This document shows, one piece after another, positions 24,832 to 38,016 of a stretch of 64,000 bases of DNA; the stretch's first letter is position 1; the number at the start of each line of letters is the position of its first letter. Where the stretch lies: contig BEXV01000718.1 of assembly GCA_003118195.1 (NCBI GenBank), forward strand, positions 1-64,000. The letters are read 5' to 3'. Under the pieces are notes generated by a model. That model had not been told where the DNA came from and did no database searches. It saw nothing but the letters and a program-made list of their open reading frames with translations. The translations under genes and the position numbers were made by a program. This DNA is from Hemicentrotus pulcherrimus (lineage: Eukaryota; Echinodermata; Echinoidea; Camarodonta; Strongylocentrotidae).

Positions 24832-24834
24832 AGA
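24771..24834 (+). repeat. (GA)n microsatellite
   Basis: GA dinucleotides with GGGG and AAA interruptions. Opposite-strand Ser/Leu frames are artefacts. Confidence 0.95.
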
Positions 24835-26991
24835 AAATACATATTGAAAAAGATATTGAGCAATAAGCCATGGCGACGAGCAATGACCAAACAAGAGCCT
24901 TGACTTGCGCAGTACAATACAAAAACAACTGGAAAATAGAAAAAATTCGGCAAATAAATCACTAATGTGTCACTATGTCATCGTACTCTAGGGGTTTATA
25001 ATGAAGTACGTTTCCATTTCAAGCATACCTACGACTGTATAAAATCAGAGGCGGAAGGGGGGAAATATGAAACAGTGATAAAGTTGCTCTTTCCAATAAT
25101 CCTTATTGTAAACTGCATGAGTATAATATTAATCAAGAAAATCACAATCTTACAAATCAAGATAATAACAATGAAAACAACTCAGAGACAAATCTTGAAG
25201 GCCGAGGTGATAGAGATGAAAGAAATGGGAAGGAGAGAAAAAAAAATCTAAATGCGTGTACCGTGTACCCTTAACTTAAAATATTCATTACTTAATTGCC
25301 TTTTCAATTGTATGCTGCTTGCGATTCTATCGAGGTTTTGTTGTTCTTTTTGGACGGTAGACTTGACTGCTGTACTGCCAAACCCTCCGCCAGTGCAATT
25401 TGTTTGATTAGAGAGGAGTAGTAACAATAATGTCAATCGTAGTGATTACTTTAGACCAATCAATATACACTGATTTGAATCTAGAGCTATTCAGGAATCC
25501 TGAGCTCTGATCATATAGCATGTAACACCTCCGTCTTCCAGTATTTTCTATATCTAAGTAAATAAAATCGATGAAAGCTTGTGTTTGTTGCAAATGGTAT
25601 ATTTGTTGTTCGCATTGTAAAACCAGAATCCTTGGGTTTAACTTGGTATTACACTGATACTGATGTAAGTCCCTATAGACGGATGGATTGACATTACTTG
25701 GAAACGTGATTCTTTTTTAATCAAATCATATTTTTGGTCTACTTTGAATTATGTTTTCCTCATAGTCTGTGTTAGTTTGCCATCTACTTTGATCATTCTC
25801 AGCGTGCATTAATCACTGGGAATTTATATTGATATTGTTTTACTATAGGGAACACTAAAATGAGCATCTTGATTTTCATTTCATATTTGTCTTTTTATCG
25901 TCTTGTCCTTTTCTTTGCGTTTCGTGTTGGTTCATTCATTTTCCGTTTACCATTGTGTTGCTTTAAATCAGAGACTGTTATACATGTAATGATAACTCAG
26001 TGTTATAATTATTGATACATATGTTCATATGTATGAGCTAAACAAAGTTTTTGAAATGTAATAATCACATCCTATTTTCATTTAAAAATTCAGCGTTTAC
26101 ATTTCCTTCCTTCAGTTCCTTTGTTTCTGATTTTCAAATATGCGAATTTTTGATGCCAATTACCTTTTCTTTTTGTCCATAACTTATGGAGATTTTTTAT
26201 ATTTATTTCACTTCCTCTTGCCCCTAAGCGTTTATTAAAAAAATACTTATCTTCGTCATAGATTTATAGTCCCCCTTTATTTTCAACCCATGGTTATCAA
26301 GAACTTATCATGAAGGCAAAATAACCCCGCTGCGATTTTCTGAATATTTCCAGCGCTTAGTAAATTTGTAGCTGAATAGCTATGCGTGTCAAACAAAAAT
26401 ATGATCGTAATATCTATTCGCCCTTTCTTCAGTCTTTTACAAGATGATTATAATCCATCTGATGTCCTTCTCTAGGAGGACTTTATGAAGAGTCACGTAT
26501 TCTAGGATAAAACCCACGCCTTTCCTCATGCTCCCCCTGAAGCATTAGCATAAATCCGTGCCTCCATTGAGTCTTAGAAGGGGGAACTTAAGTGGACGGG
26601 GAACACCTCTCCCCGATTTTGTCTTTCCAGTCAAACTGGAAAGCAACATAGTAGAATTGCCATTATTCTGTGAGCTAGGGTTATACATCAATTAATGAAT
26701 GTTTTGACGATCAATCATTTCCATTTTGGCTTTCAGATAGAGCCACTATCATCATTCCTGCCGCCAGTGTTTATATCTCTGACACTTTGAGGTTCGGCTA
26801 TGCCTCCAGTATATAGCAGGATGTATTTTGTGGGCATATGCGACAGCGATGGTCTGGCGTGGCTAGGCTGCTCGCCTAGCTATGGTGACACAAGGACCGC
26901 AGAATTCTGCTTAAATCAAATTATAGAGCCTTGCGATGAATAGGCCCCTTTCCATGCAATTTTTTTTATCCCCTCTTCACATCTTTATCCA

Positions 26992-27131
26992 CCTCTCTCT
27001 CTCTCTCTCCCTCCCTCTCTCTCTCTCTCTCTCTATCTGTCTCTATCTGTCTGTCTCTCTATATATGTCTCTCTCTGTCTGTCTCTCTCTATTTGTCTAT
27101 GTCTCTGTCTATGTCTTTCTCTTTCTCTCGC
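26992..27131 (+). repeat. (CT)n / (TCTG)n compound microsatellite
   Basis: A 140-bp pyrimidine-rich tract passes from pure CT to TCTGTCTC and TCTATGTC units. An isolated N lies just downstream at 27181. Confidence 0.95.
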
Positions 27132-29379
27132 TTTTAAAATCTGCAATCTGTAAGAATGTATATAACTTTAATGCAACATGNGCCTTCTTCGTGTCACCCC
27201 TTCTCTCACTTTATCTATATACATCCATTTCTCATTCTTGCCCATCTCCATTTTGTCCTTGTATTTTTTTCTCTTCCTAGATTATGGCCATTATATTTTT
27301 TTGTAAACAGCGACAACGTCATTCATTTCTTGTGGGCAGACCTATACTGCCATGCCCTTAAGTCTATACAGCAATTTAAAAGAGTTAATGAAAACACTCC
27401 TGGAGAGGAGGAATACAGAAATAAAGCAAAAGAGAACAAGAGATTAGAGAACTAAATGTTGAACTTTGCTTTTATTTCTAATGAAAGTTCAACAGTACAT
27501 TCAATGTAAATCACTATTTTGTATTGCATGTACATGTAGTATTTGTGTGCGTGTGTGTATGTGTGTTGACTAGTTGAGGCATTGAGAGAGAAAAAAATGA
27601 AGGACGGACAGAAAGATAAAGCCAAAAATAAAAGGGGTCTCAAGAGTAAAGATAGATTGTGATAGTTGAGTATGTTTGAGTTTTGAATATTCCAAGTTAT
27701 ATAACTTTGAATCGTGAAAACAAAATGTCGAAAATGTTAACTTCGGATTAAAGTACAACCAGCAACAAGATTCCATAAATTGGCGTCAAAATTGAATGAT
27801 GGAAATATGTTGGAAGAAACTCACGAAAGTAATTTCAAAAAGAAAACCTCTAACAAAAAGGGTGGAAAGTAAGGATTTTAACTATACCGTCGAGCACTCG
27901 ATCAGCTACCGTCCTAGAAAAATATGAAAGTCAATGTATATTGCAATGATTAATATACATATGGATAATGTTATATGATCTGTGAAAATGGTGAGAATTT
28001 TGTGGTGAAATGGAAAATAAAGAAAAAATCCTCACTCAAAAACTAATCAGAGAAGTGAAATAGTGAGGAAAACTTGGAAAATATGGAAAAGTGAGAAATC
28101 GTTTGTCCATTTCCTTATATATTTGTTTCTTTTCTTTAGAATGACGTGTGCAAGCCTTAGGAATCATCAGTTCCATCTTTGTCTTGCTTGTGTTGACTTC
28201 ATCCTCCTGCCGTAAGCAAGGATTTAAATCGAACCAAAAAAGACAAGGAAATACTGAAATCTATATTGCCAAGCAGGGAAAAGGAATAAGTGAGAGAAAG
28301 AAAAAATCGGGCCGAAAATATTAGGTTCCTTTAACTGTCAACGGTGAACGACAAGGAATCAATTTGGTGAAGAAGTTTGTTTCATGTACTTGATAGATAT
28401 GGCTTATTGACTTACACGTCGGGAGAGAAAACGAAATCAGGCGAGTTGGTCGGGAAAATTGGAAATGGAGATGATGGAATTCATCATTTTGCTGGGTTGC
28501 TGTTTTGTAAATTGTACAAATCATCGTCGATGTTTTCGATCAGTTTTCAGGCATCTGAGAGCTCCAGGGGAAATCAAAAAGATACGTTCAAATATTTTTT
28601 TTTCTTTACTAGCCATTTTACTCTTGCCCTATGATTGTTGTCATCCTGATATCACACTGTTAAAGGTCGAATCGATTGTTGACCATAAGGGAGACACTTT
28701 ATCCGCTGTTGAATCAAAGTGATGGGGATCGTAGCCTAAAAATAGGGGCATCCATGCCATTAGCGACACCAAGGGGTGCACAATCTCAATCAGAGGAATC
28801 ACTTATTAACCCGCATACTCATTCAAGTGGAAAGAAATATACAGGGTTATTTTTTTTTGTATCTACTTATTGACATATTTGGAGAAGAAAAAAAGAAAGA
28901 AGGAAATTCAATATCTTTAAAGTTATTATTTGGTTGTAGAATTCATATGTTTTGCGCCTACGAACAAGTCATTTGCCTCAACAGTTTAATACATGTGTTT
29001 ATCCCAACAGTATCTGTACATCGACAATGTTTTGCATTTTTAATTTTTAAGGAAACGATAGATGTTACTGAATTGATTAGAATGTTGTTTCGATGAGTCC
29101 AAGCTCACCCCCTTACGGATTCCCCCACTGCATCGCTAGTTGGTTGTGTGGATAGAAGCACACCTCCATCTTCCGCATCCATTCACATCGCTTGATGAGG
29201 CAACATCAAACTTCTTGACATAAGAAGGTCTCCATCACTCTCACGCTCTCCCTCTCTCTAACACCATCTCTCCTTTCCAATATCTTATGATTACTGATAC
29301 TTTTCGTCTCACTCTTCATGCTGTTGCGCAATACATTTTATTTGTTTGATATTATATAATTGTACACACCCCTATTTAT

Positions 29380-29472
29380 TCTCTCTCTTTGTCTCACTTT
29401 GTCTTTGTATCTCTTTCTCTCTCACACACACACACACACTCCCTCCCTCACTCTCTCTCTCTCCCCGAGTTC
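29380..29472 (+). repeat. CT and CA compound microsatellite
   Basis: CT-rich sequence is interrupted by a pure (CA)n run at 29422-29439 and then continues as CT. Confidence 0.9.
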
Positions 29473-29563
29473 CTCTTCCATAAGATTGCCCCCACTCCCT
29501 ACCCATTTTCATACCTCTACGTCTATATTCATTCTCTCTCCCTCCACCCTGGGAAATTTCCCT

Positions 29564-29599
29564 GCATCCATCCATCCATCCATCCATCTATCCATCAAT
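29564..29599 (+). repeat. (ATCC)n microsatellite
   Basis: Tetranucleotide ATCC repeats with one A interruption near the end. Confidence 0.92.
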
Positions 29600-30554
29600 C
29601 GCTCCAATCGGCGCGGAATTTTCCACACCATCGAGTTGTCAAGGAGGCGTGCATCATCAGGAGAGAGAGGAAGAAGAAGAGCAGGTGAGAAAACGTCTGG
29701 AGGAGCGGGAGAGAAAGTGAAGAAGTGCGAGGAAAGATGTTAGGTTGTCATGGCCGAGTAGAAGCCATCCTCATAAAGATAAACAATCAAAATTCGTTCC
29801 ACGACAAATTTTCATCTACTAATATCTTCTCCAAAAGATGCATGCATAAACATAATAATTAAAATGAAACGTGACATTACTGTGCGTATGAGGGATGCCA
29901 ACCTGCTGATTATACGTGGCAATCTAAAAGTCTACACGTCTGTACAAGTCTCTCAGATTCATATTTATGTTGAATCTCATGATTTTGGTATGATGAAAGA
30001 AGATGAACCAGCTACAGAGTGTTAAAATATATGAACGATCAAATAGGTTAATAGTTTAGCAACCATCTTGAATATCAACAGTAAAAATATATAAACTCCA
30101 GTAAATGAGATTTCTCATAACAAACATAACAAATACATTCAAACAAAAAGTTATTAAATGGGTTAGGTCTTTATAAAAAGTAACTTTGGATGGAAGCAGA
30201 AAGATCAGAGAAATGGATAAGAAAGGGCTTTTGAAATATGGATAAAGAATACGAACATTAAATAGGTACTAATTTTATCAAATGATAATGGCTGAGTTCT
30301 AGGGGAAAACTATAAATCGAACTAAAGCAACTCTTATGAAAATTGTTTGGTTAAATACAAATGCATTGAATCTTTAAATATTTCAAAAGACAATTAACGA
30401 GAAAAATATGCTTCATGAGATACAGGACGGGATTTACTTTGTTTGTTAATCTTTGTATTTTTGTGTTTAATATCGGGCAGTCGAATTTACATGTTTAATT
30501 TCGGATTTATTATTTTTTAAATCAATCGACAAACAAGCATTTCAGTTGCGTCTT

Positions 30555-31062
30555 AGAGATGTCGTGGTCTAGTGGATACGTCGTAGAACTGTAGATCACA
30601 TGGTTCACGGTTCGAGTCCCGCCGCAGCAATAACGTCCTTTGCACAGACAGCATTTGGAGTAGACGCCATGGCTCAGTGCGGGTAGAGCAGTGGTCTCTT
30701 ACCCGGGAGGTTCCGGGTTCGAAATCAAGTCGAAGCGCTAGTGCCCTTTGGTAAAGCATTAATCCTTTTAACCAAGTTCCTCGGAGAGGACTCAAAGCCG
30801 TAGGTCACCTGGTTGCTTACTAACAAGCATAAACCTGTATTCTTAGGTAAAACAAACCATCAAAACCAAATTTGCAACTCTCCATCTACGTATGAAATGG
30901 GTACCGTAAGGAAGGAATTCCTTGAATGCTGTGAGCCCCCAAACGATAGCCTAGTGCTAGTAGAGCCGCAGTCATAATTATGGAGGCGCCCTGAGCACCT
31001 TGCGTGGTTGATAATTGCGCTATAAAAAAATCCAATATTATTATTATCATTATTTGCATGTG
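30555..31062 (+). mobile_element. Composite tRNA-derived SINE with internal second head
   Basis: The first head has RNA polymerase III A box TGGTCTAGTGG (30565-30575) and B box GGTTCGAGTCC (30609-30619). A second tRNA-like head begins near 30668, with TGGCTCAGTG and GGTTCGAAATC motifs. It is followed by a body including CCTCGGAGAGGACTCAAAGC (30779-30798). The end, from about 30950, has GGCGCCCTGAG, then GCGCTATAAAA and an ATT-rich simple tail (31036-31053). T-arm and acceptor pairing are poor, so neither head is a functional tRNA. The arrangement suggests one SINE inserted in another, or a dimeric SINE; such elements move with LINE-encoded enzymes. Confidence 0.65.
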
Positions 31063-34000
31063 GAGTCATTGGGGGTAGATAACAATGTGTAGGCATATTG
31101 TAAAACAAAGAAAGAAAATCAGAATACGAACGTAAATATGCAGACGATATAAACACAATAAAACAGACGAGAAAATATGATAATTGAGGAGAGTTACAAT
31201 CAATCAATCAGTGACAAAAGAGAGAGCAAACGATGGTAGAACTTCATTGGGATATTTAGGAAAAGCTTAAAATGCGACAAGAAAGAAACAACAAGCTTTA
31301 ACAAAATAGAGGGAATAGAAACATTGAAGGAAAATGGAAGACAAAAAGAAGGGTAAACCGATTTAAACTGAACAATTGAACAACTTATGGACTATTATGT
31401 AGTGATCACACCTATGGCGTAGATGATTGTTTACTGAGTCGTATTCCGAAGTGGATACGGGAAGTACTCCGGAAGGAAACGACGGAAGTCGAACAGGAAA
31501 CGAGCTATTGAGCTATCGGGATCGCCCGTTTCTTGATAACTGGTAAAGGCTAGAGTCGGAATTAAATCGACGAGATATCTAAAGAGTTATTCCAAAGGTG
31601 TCCACTCTCCTTAACTTTTCGATTATATTAACGTTGCTTTAACATGATTTAATATTATATAATAAAGTGAGAAATATGCTAATATGCTTCATTCAATGAC
31701 TTTGATACGGAATATATACAAGTGCAAGAACGTGTTATATAAGGATTTTACCATCATGTCATTATGGTTGACAAAGAATTTAAATTGACAAAAAAAAAAA
31801 AAATGTTTAGGGGGAGAGGGGCCACCGCCTTGGCATCACCTGGCCCAAAATGCTACCATTCTCTTTTTTGACTGAATATGAAAGTCTACAATAATTATTG
31901 TAAACAAAAACGCAAGGTGAAATACCTCTTTTACAAAGAAGAAAGAAATATGAAATAGTCTTTTGATGTATATGATTTGGTTAACTCTAGAAATACGTCT
32001 TTAGTTATATCTGATAATTTAAGTCTAGCCTGGGAATCAAACTTTAAACCTATACCATCGGAATGGCCAGTTGATGAAGCAACGGGTCAAACTCTGACCC
32101 TGATAGTAGGTAAACTGACCACTAAACACCAATTAAATGTAAAGAAAATGTGAACAAATTATCAGGGAAAAAAACACAGAAAGAGACAGGATATTTTAAG
32201 GGAGATAATAAACAAATTAATAAAATACCAAATATAAACTGCCGGAAGTATGACTGACGGCATAATAAAACACAGAGATGTAGATGGGAGAAAGAAAAAG
32301 TAAGGCATTTAAAAAAGGAAGAGAGAAAGAAAAAGTAAGAGAGAGAGAGAGAGAGAGAGAGAGAAATGGGAAAGAGAAAGAGAGCGGGGTGGGGGGACTG
32401 GCCACTCCGGATGAGAGAGTGCGTGTGTAGGGACACATCAGAGTATTAGGTCCTCTCGTTTGTACCTGCTCGGTATGTGCCGCGGGTTAAGGCCCTGCTT
32501 GACTTTCATCTTCCAATTTTCTCGATGGAGTTGAATAAAAGATGAGTTTATACACGGCGAGGGCATGTTGGACCGTTCAATCAAAACATACTCACCAATG
32601 TATCCTTGAAAGCAATCTTATATCATATCCATTGTATGGCGTATCCAGAGATTGATAAACATGGGGAGTGGCACTATGTAAAAGAGCCACCACATTTCTT
32701 TTTCGGGGAGGGTGCTTGAAATCGGAGGGGCTACATCTCACTCAAGACATGGCGTCAAACACGATATCTAACCCTGCTTTTCTTTGTTCTCGAAACTCCA
32801 TTGGTCATTTTCGAATCTCTTAAGGCATGTAAGGTGTCCAATTAAATAGAATACCTAGATATCGGACATACTAGAGGCGATGGGTTGTGTATCATCGCCC
32901 TCAGAATATGAATAAAGGTAAAGTGTCCTACCTCAGAACCTCTTTGATATTCTTTCCAGCACCTTGAGCCCAAGTTTTTGGCCTCCATTGTTTTAAGACG
33001 GAGATGCTAATGCTAAGTTTTAAGACAAACATCTAAAGGGCATATAGGCAGGAAATCGATATGCATTTATGCTCATCAATATTGATCATGCATTACTTAA
33101 GTTTGCGAAACAGAGAGATGGGGAATTCAGAAGACGTAGCGACTGAAAAGACAAACAAAGCTAAAAGGAACCGAGACCGCCCAAAGCCGATGTGTGTCTT
33201 GGCAAAGATTGACCAATATTTGACATGAACCATGGTGGACCGAAACCACTTTTAACAATCTAATTATCCCTCACGTTCTATGGACAATATGGCTCAAAAA
33301 AACAATTCATTGTTTCAATGATAACACTAGAAATAAATGAAACAAATTTATCTGATATGCCGCCTTATTGAATTTAGATATTTTAGGTTTGTATTTGCAT
33401 TTACTTCTGTACACCCTGTTCAAGTTTAGAGCCAATAATATAATATTCTTTCTAACACCTGTGGATTAAAGAACAACGTTGCAAATCAGAGACGTTTCTT
33501 GTGGAAGGGTTTAAGTGTTTTCTTTCTAAAAATATCCTTATTTTTCTTTCTTTACAAGTGTGTGTGACGTGATGAAAATTGGTAAAGAAAAAAAAAAACG
33601 TTTCCGTAATTGATTGGGTTTAAATGCCGCTGGATATTATTTCATAATCATCTTAATTGAACAACGATTATGAGAGAGCAAAACATATGGTTGCCGATAA
33701 ACAAAATATACGATCGAATAGAACTCCATACGCAAAATCGGAACAAGAAGGAAGAGACGGAGCGATTGAAATGAAGACGAGTTTGGAACAGTAGCCGCTC
33801 GGGTTGGTCTATTAGAATATTCATTTTATCCTGCGATATGTAGGGGAATTAGATTAAAGCCAGCCCGGTTAACGGTCGCTAACATGTCTCGCCATCTAAC
33901 CAAATTCTCCCTTCGACAAGGTGTTAATCGCTCTTCGAAACCTGGAGAACGCTTTCAATTTGTTAAAGATGGAGTGAGGGGACAGCGGTATATACTCAGG

Positions 34001-34432
34001 GCAGCAATCAGGCCCTATACACCTCCCGAGTTTGAGGATGAAAACGAAGCGACGAAGGAGGAGAAGGAGGAGGTATCGCTGAGCGTCTCTCGCTCCCAAT
34101 CCGAACATTGAAATGGATCACACGTCCAAAATCAATCAACAAAAGTAACTTGGGGTAAAATGTAACACCGTTTGATGGCCTCAAGCGCGGGAAATCGCAC
34201 ACCCCCTCCCAACCGTGTAGTAGTACACATACCCTCCAATAGACACTCTTTTTCGGCTTTATTACTATTTGGTTCGCCGGGAAGGATGCCCGACTGCATC
34301 CGTTCCAGAGGGGCACTAAAACGCCAGCGAGACACTATTACTATAATAAGTAAGAGTGTCAAATCCTTTGACTATACTTACCTCTGTAACTGCATATTTT
34401 GTCTTGTTTTGTTTTCGGGGGGGGGGGGTTCT
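31063..34432. other. Intergenic sequence, no recognised gene
   Basis: Apart from the GA tract at 32338-32364 nothing is identified. Two patches have higher complexity and G+C: about 31430-31620, with three ETS-like GGAA motifs, and about 33770-34330, with a CpG-rich 75-codon frame. The right end runs into a 12-G homopolymer (34417-34428) just before the assembly gap. Confidence 0.7.
32338..32364 (+). repeat. (GA)n microsatellite
   Basis: A pure GA run in a purine-rich stretch (32280-32395). Confidence 0.95.
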
Positions 34433-35077
34433 NNNNNNNNNNNNNNNNNNNNNNNNNNNNNNNNNNNNNNNNNNNNNNNNNNNNNNNNNNNNNNNNNNNN
34501 NNNNNNNNNNNNNNNNNNNNNNNNNNNNNNNNNNNNNNNNNNNNNNNNNNNNNNNNNNNNNNNNNNNNNNNNNNNNNNNNNNNNNNNNNNNNNNNNNNNN
34601 NNNNNNNNNNNNNNNNNNNNNNNNNNNNNNNNNNNNNNNNNNNNNNNNNNNNNNNNNNNNNNNNNNNNNNNNNNNNNNNNNNNNNNNNNNNNNNNNNNNN
34701 NNNNNNNNNNNNNNNNNNNNNNNNNNNNNNNNNNNNNNNNNNNNNNNNNNNNNNNNNNNNNNNNNNNNNNNNNNNNNNNNNNNNNNNNNNNNNNNNNNNN
34801 NNNNNNNNNNNNNNNNNNNNNNNNNNNNNNNNNNNNNNNNNNNNNNNNNNNNNNNNNNNNNNNNNNNNNNNNNNNNNNNNNNNNNNNNNNNNNNNNNNNN
34901 NNNNNNNNNNNNNNNNNNNNNNNNNNNNNNNNNNNNNNNNNNNNNNNNNNNNNNNNNNNNNNNNNNNNNNNNNNNNNNNNNNNNNNNNNNNNNNNNNNNN
35001 NNNNNNNNNNNNNNNNNNNNNNNNNNNNNNNNNNNNNNNNNNNNNNNNNNNNNNNNNNNNNNNNNNNNNNNNNNNNN
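34433..35077. other. Assembly gap (645 Ns)
   Basis: A run of N. It begins three bases after a G12 homopolymer, a common cause of sequencing drop-out. Open frames spanning the gap are meaningless. Confidence 1.
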
Positions 35078-35269
35078 CACCATACTACCGACAGGGAATC
35101 ATATACCTTCTACTCATACGACGCATTCATCATCTATAACTGAATTATATAAATTAATATTGCCTTCCCGGCTTATGTACTTTCTCTCACGGTCGCATCA
35201 GGAGATGGATGAGCTTCAAAGATCGATTGAGATGGAGCGAGGGAGATGAAGAAAGAAGTACATGAATGA

Positions 35270-35272
35270 GAT

Positions 35273-35303
<31 letters not shown>

Positions 35304-35310
35304 TAGAGGG
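35270..35310 (+). repeat. (GA)n microsatellite
   Basis: GA run about 200 bp after the gap, continuing as a purine-rich stretch to about 35450. Confidence 0.93.
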
Positions 35311-36466
35311 GGGTAGAGAGATGAATGGAGGAGGGTGAGAAGGGAGAAGAGAAAAGAGAAATGGAAAACGTGGATGGTAGAGGGAGATGGGAGATAGAAA
35401 GAAAAATAACAGAAAGATAGAATGTGAAGAGATAGAGAGAAATAATAAGTACAACAACTACAACAACCACAACAATAACAAAATCAGAATAACTTTTGGA
35501 AATAACGAACAGTTTTGTAATTTAAGAAATTTAAAAAATAATGCTGTATATTTCAAACATATTCCAGAAAGATCGACAACCGATCAACATAAAGATTAAT
35601 ACTCAGCGATGTATATACCTTATTATATTAATGTCCGTTGAGACAGACAGTAATAACTTTCTTTTCTTTCATCTACACGAATAGAGGGGCTACAAGCATT
35701 GAAAGAGATAGACAATGAGACTTAAATAAATGTACTGCTTGTACAAAATATATTTTGGAAAGTCATAAGCGTCAAAGAAAAGAATTTTGATGGTAAAAAT
35801 CAGTAAATGAATAGAGACAGTTGTACAAAACGAAATAAAGAAACAGTACTTATGAAGAAAGGATGATAGAAAGAAGCAGACGATTATGTCTGTGGGTAGG
35901 ACCATGGGAATGACAGAGGAAGAAATGGACAAGGAGAAGAAAAGAAAAGGAGAAAGATACAGAGAGACAGAGGGAAAAGAAAAAGGAAAGAGGATAGATG
36001 GAGACAAGGAGATGAGTTGGAGCATGGACCTACTGGTTGGAGAGTAGAGTGTTGGTAGAGTTGATACAAATTAGCGGAGGCCTGGGGGATGGCGGTTCGG
36101 CTGAGAAGCCATCACGTAGGATGTTGTTTTGGTGAAGGGGTGTTCGCCATCACGCCATCATCCCTCGGAGAATGGAGAACGAGAAGGAGGAGGAGGATGA
36201 GGGTGATGAGGCCAGGCCCAAGGCATCATCGATCGTTCTTTAATAGGTGCATAAACGCGTGAAAGGAGTGGGAAGGGAATGGAACCACCTCGAGGGATAG
36301 AATTCAATGTCCTTCTTTCCCCTTCCCATTTTTCACCGTTTTTATCATTTTGGGGTTTTATATAGTCCAGTCTTTTCATTGTTTTGTTTCATGCCCTGTG
36401 AGGTGGCGATTGGGAAGGGTCGCCCAGTCGATCCAGATAATGACAAGGTGCTGAGAAGGCTGACCA

Positions 36467-36512
36467 TCGATGATGATGAGGATAACGACGATGATGAAGA
36501 TGGTAAAGATGG

Positions 36513-36550
<38 letters not shown>

Positions 36551-36832
36551 GTGATGGTGGCAGTGGTGGTGGTGATGATGATGACGATGATGATGTTGAT
36601 GGTAGTGGAAGTGGTGATGACGATGATGATAATGATAATGATGATTATTATGATAACGATGCTGATAATAATGATTAGGAGGAGGAGGATGAAGATGATG
36701 GTGACGACGACGTCGATTATAATGATGATGATGACGATGGTTATGGTGATGGTGATGATGATGATGATGATGATGACGATGGTTATGGTGATGGTGATGA
36801 TGATGATGATGATGATGACGATGATGAATCAC
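36467..36832 (+). repeat. Large imperfect (GAT)n array with 42-bp minisatellite
   Basis: About 365 bp of GAT-type triplets with GGT, GAC and AAT variants. Inside it a 42-bp unit starting GACGATGGTTATGGTGATGG repeats in register at 36733 and 36775, and a third start is at 36817. All three plus frames and the minus frame are open for long stretches, giving poly-Asp, poly-Met or poly-His translations; none is a gene. Confidence 0.95.
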
Positions 36833-37851
36833 TATATCATCGGCTGGTGGGTATGTCAAGGTATTCATGTAAAATATGGCAATAAGCTGCGAAACTGGTG
36901 ACCGGCAAAATGGTGAGATGATCATATTACCTTAATAGATATTATTGATGATGCATTCAAACCTGGTCATGAAGTTGATTTTACAGAGGATTGTATATGA
37001 GATAATATGAAACGAAGAGCAAGAAAGAGAAAATCTTTATCGTAATATCAGATCAAGCCATTAGAATTCGTAAAAATTACTACGTCAGCTGAGAAATATT
37101 TGATACATATACATGTATACTCTAAGACGCCGGATTGTACCGTTCCAAAATTAATCGCAAATCGGAATATAAAATCATAATTATATTATTTCGTATATTG
37201 GAGGTAAATAACACGCGGCTTAGGTCATCCTATTTCCATGAATTATTGTGTTATTGATTACTAAACATTATCCCGCAAAAGTGGACAAGCAAATTTTGTT
37301 CTGCGAACACCGTATACATCCTGATTCGTATGCGTCTGATAACAAATACATTCATGTACAATGGCGTTAACAAGCTCATCTTTTAAAATTAGCGCAAGTC
37401 ACACGTTCTAGACATGGACACGTATCGCCCTTTTTCATTTTTTGATTAGGTATAATGAATCAGCCTACACGTGTATACATTCCTATTAATTCAACCAGAT
37501 TGGAAAATCATGCATTCATAGGATTCGAGAATCTAATAATACAAAATTAGATAAGGGAGTGCACAGCGTAGCCCAGGCACGGAGCAAAGCTTGCGCACTC
37601 TCTTTGCGTTTTATTTTTTTCTTCTTCGTTTTACGTTAACGTTCGGACTTCGAAGCTGGAGTAGATAGCCAGACAAGTTGAGTGGCTGTAGTTTGGGCGA
37701 CCAGGGACGGGGGAAATTCCACAAGAGAGAGCTGTAATTTTATCAACTTGTTTTAATGGATGTGATGAAGCTACGATTGAGATGATCTGGCATTCTGCCA
37801 CATGTAGGGATAAAAGAAGGGGATATTGTAATATACGGAGAGTAGATTGTG

Positions 37852-37852
<1 letters not shown>

Positions 37853-37886
<34 letters not shown>

Positions 37887-38016
37887 GAGAGAGAGAGGGG
37901 GTATAATAGAGGGAGGTAAAGAAAGGGAGAGAGTGAGATGGGGAGAGACAATCAAAGAAAGATAGGGAGACCGACGGATAGGGAGAGAGAGACATAGAGA
38001 GAGAGAGAGAGAGAGA
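37853..38016 (+). repeat. (GA)n compound microsatellite
   Basis: Two pure GA blocks (about 37855-37885 and 38000-38016) are joined by purine-rich GGGAGA sequence. Confidence 0.95.

Larger units (their letters stand above)
17561..30549. other. Phox2 upstream flank, no recognised gene
   Basis: About 13 kb 5' of Phox2 with no frame longer than about 130 codons and no recognisable domain. The stretches 18000-18710, 18810-22430, 22515-23190, 23230-24770, 24840-26990 and 27140-29370 hold nothing I can name beyond chance frames. Scattered homeodomain cores occur, notably at 18479-18490 and around 22700-23140. Single Ns at 20643, 22513 and 27181 mark unresolved bases or joins. Confidence 0.75.

Noticed and set aside
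24700..24962. Ser/Leu-rich frames over GA/CT tracts (also at 9313, 26936, 29360, 35173, 37743, 51426)
   Set aside because: These are translations of dinucleotide or purine/pyrimidine repeats.
30565..30740. tRNA genes
   Set aside because: A and B boxes are present but T-stem and acceptor pairing fail, and SINE body and tail follow. The same applies at 46124-46171.
34172..35249. Long open frames of 246-323 codons
   Set aside because: They are open only because they span the N gap.
36307..36925. Overlapping poly-Asp, poly-Met and poly-His frames
   Set aside because: All frames are open because the sequence is a GAT-type repeat; no unique domain and no gene context.
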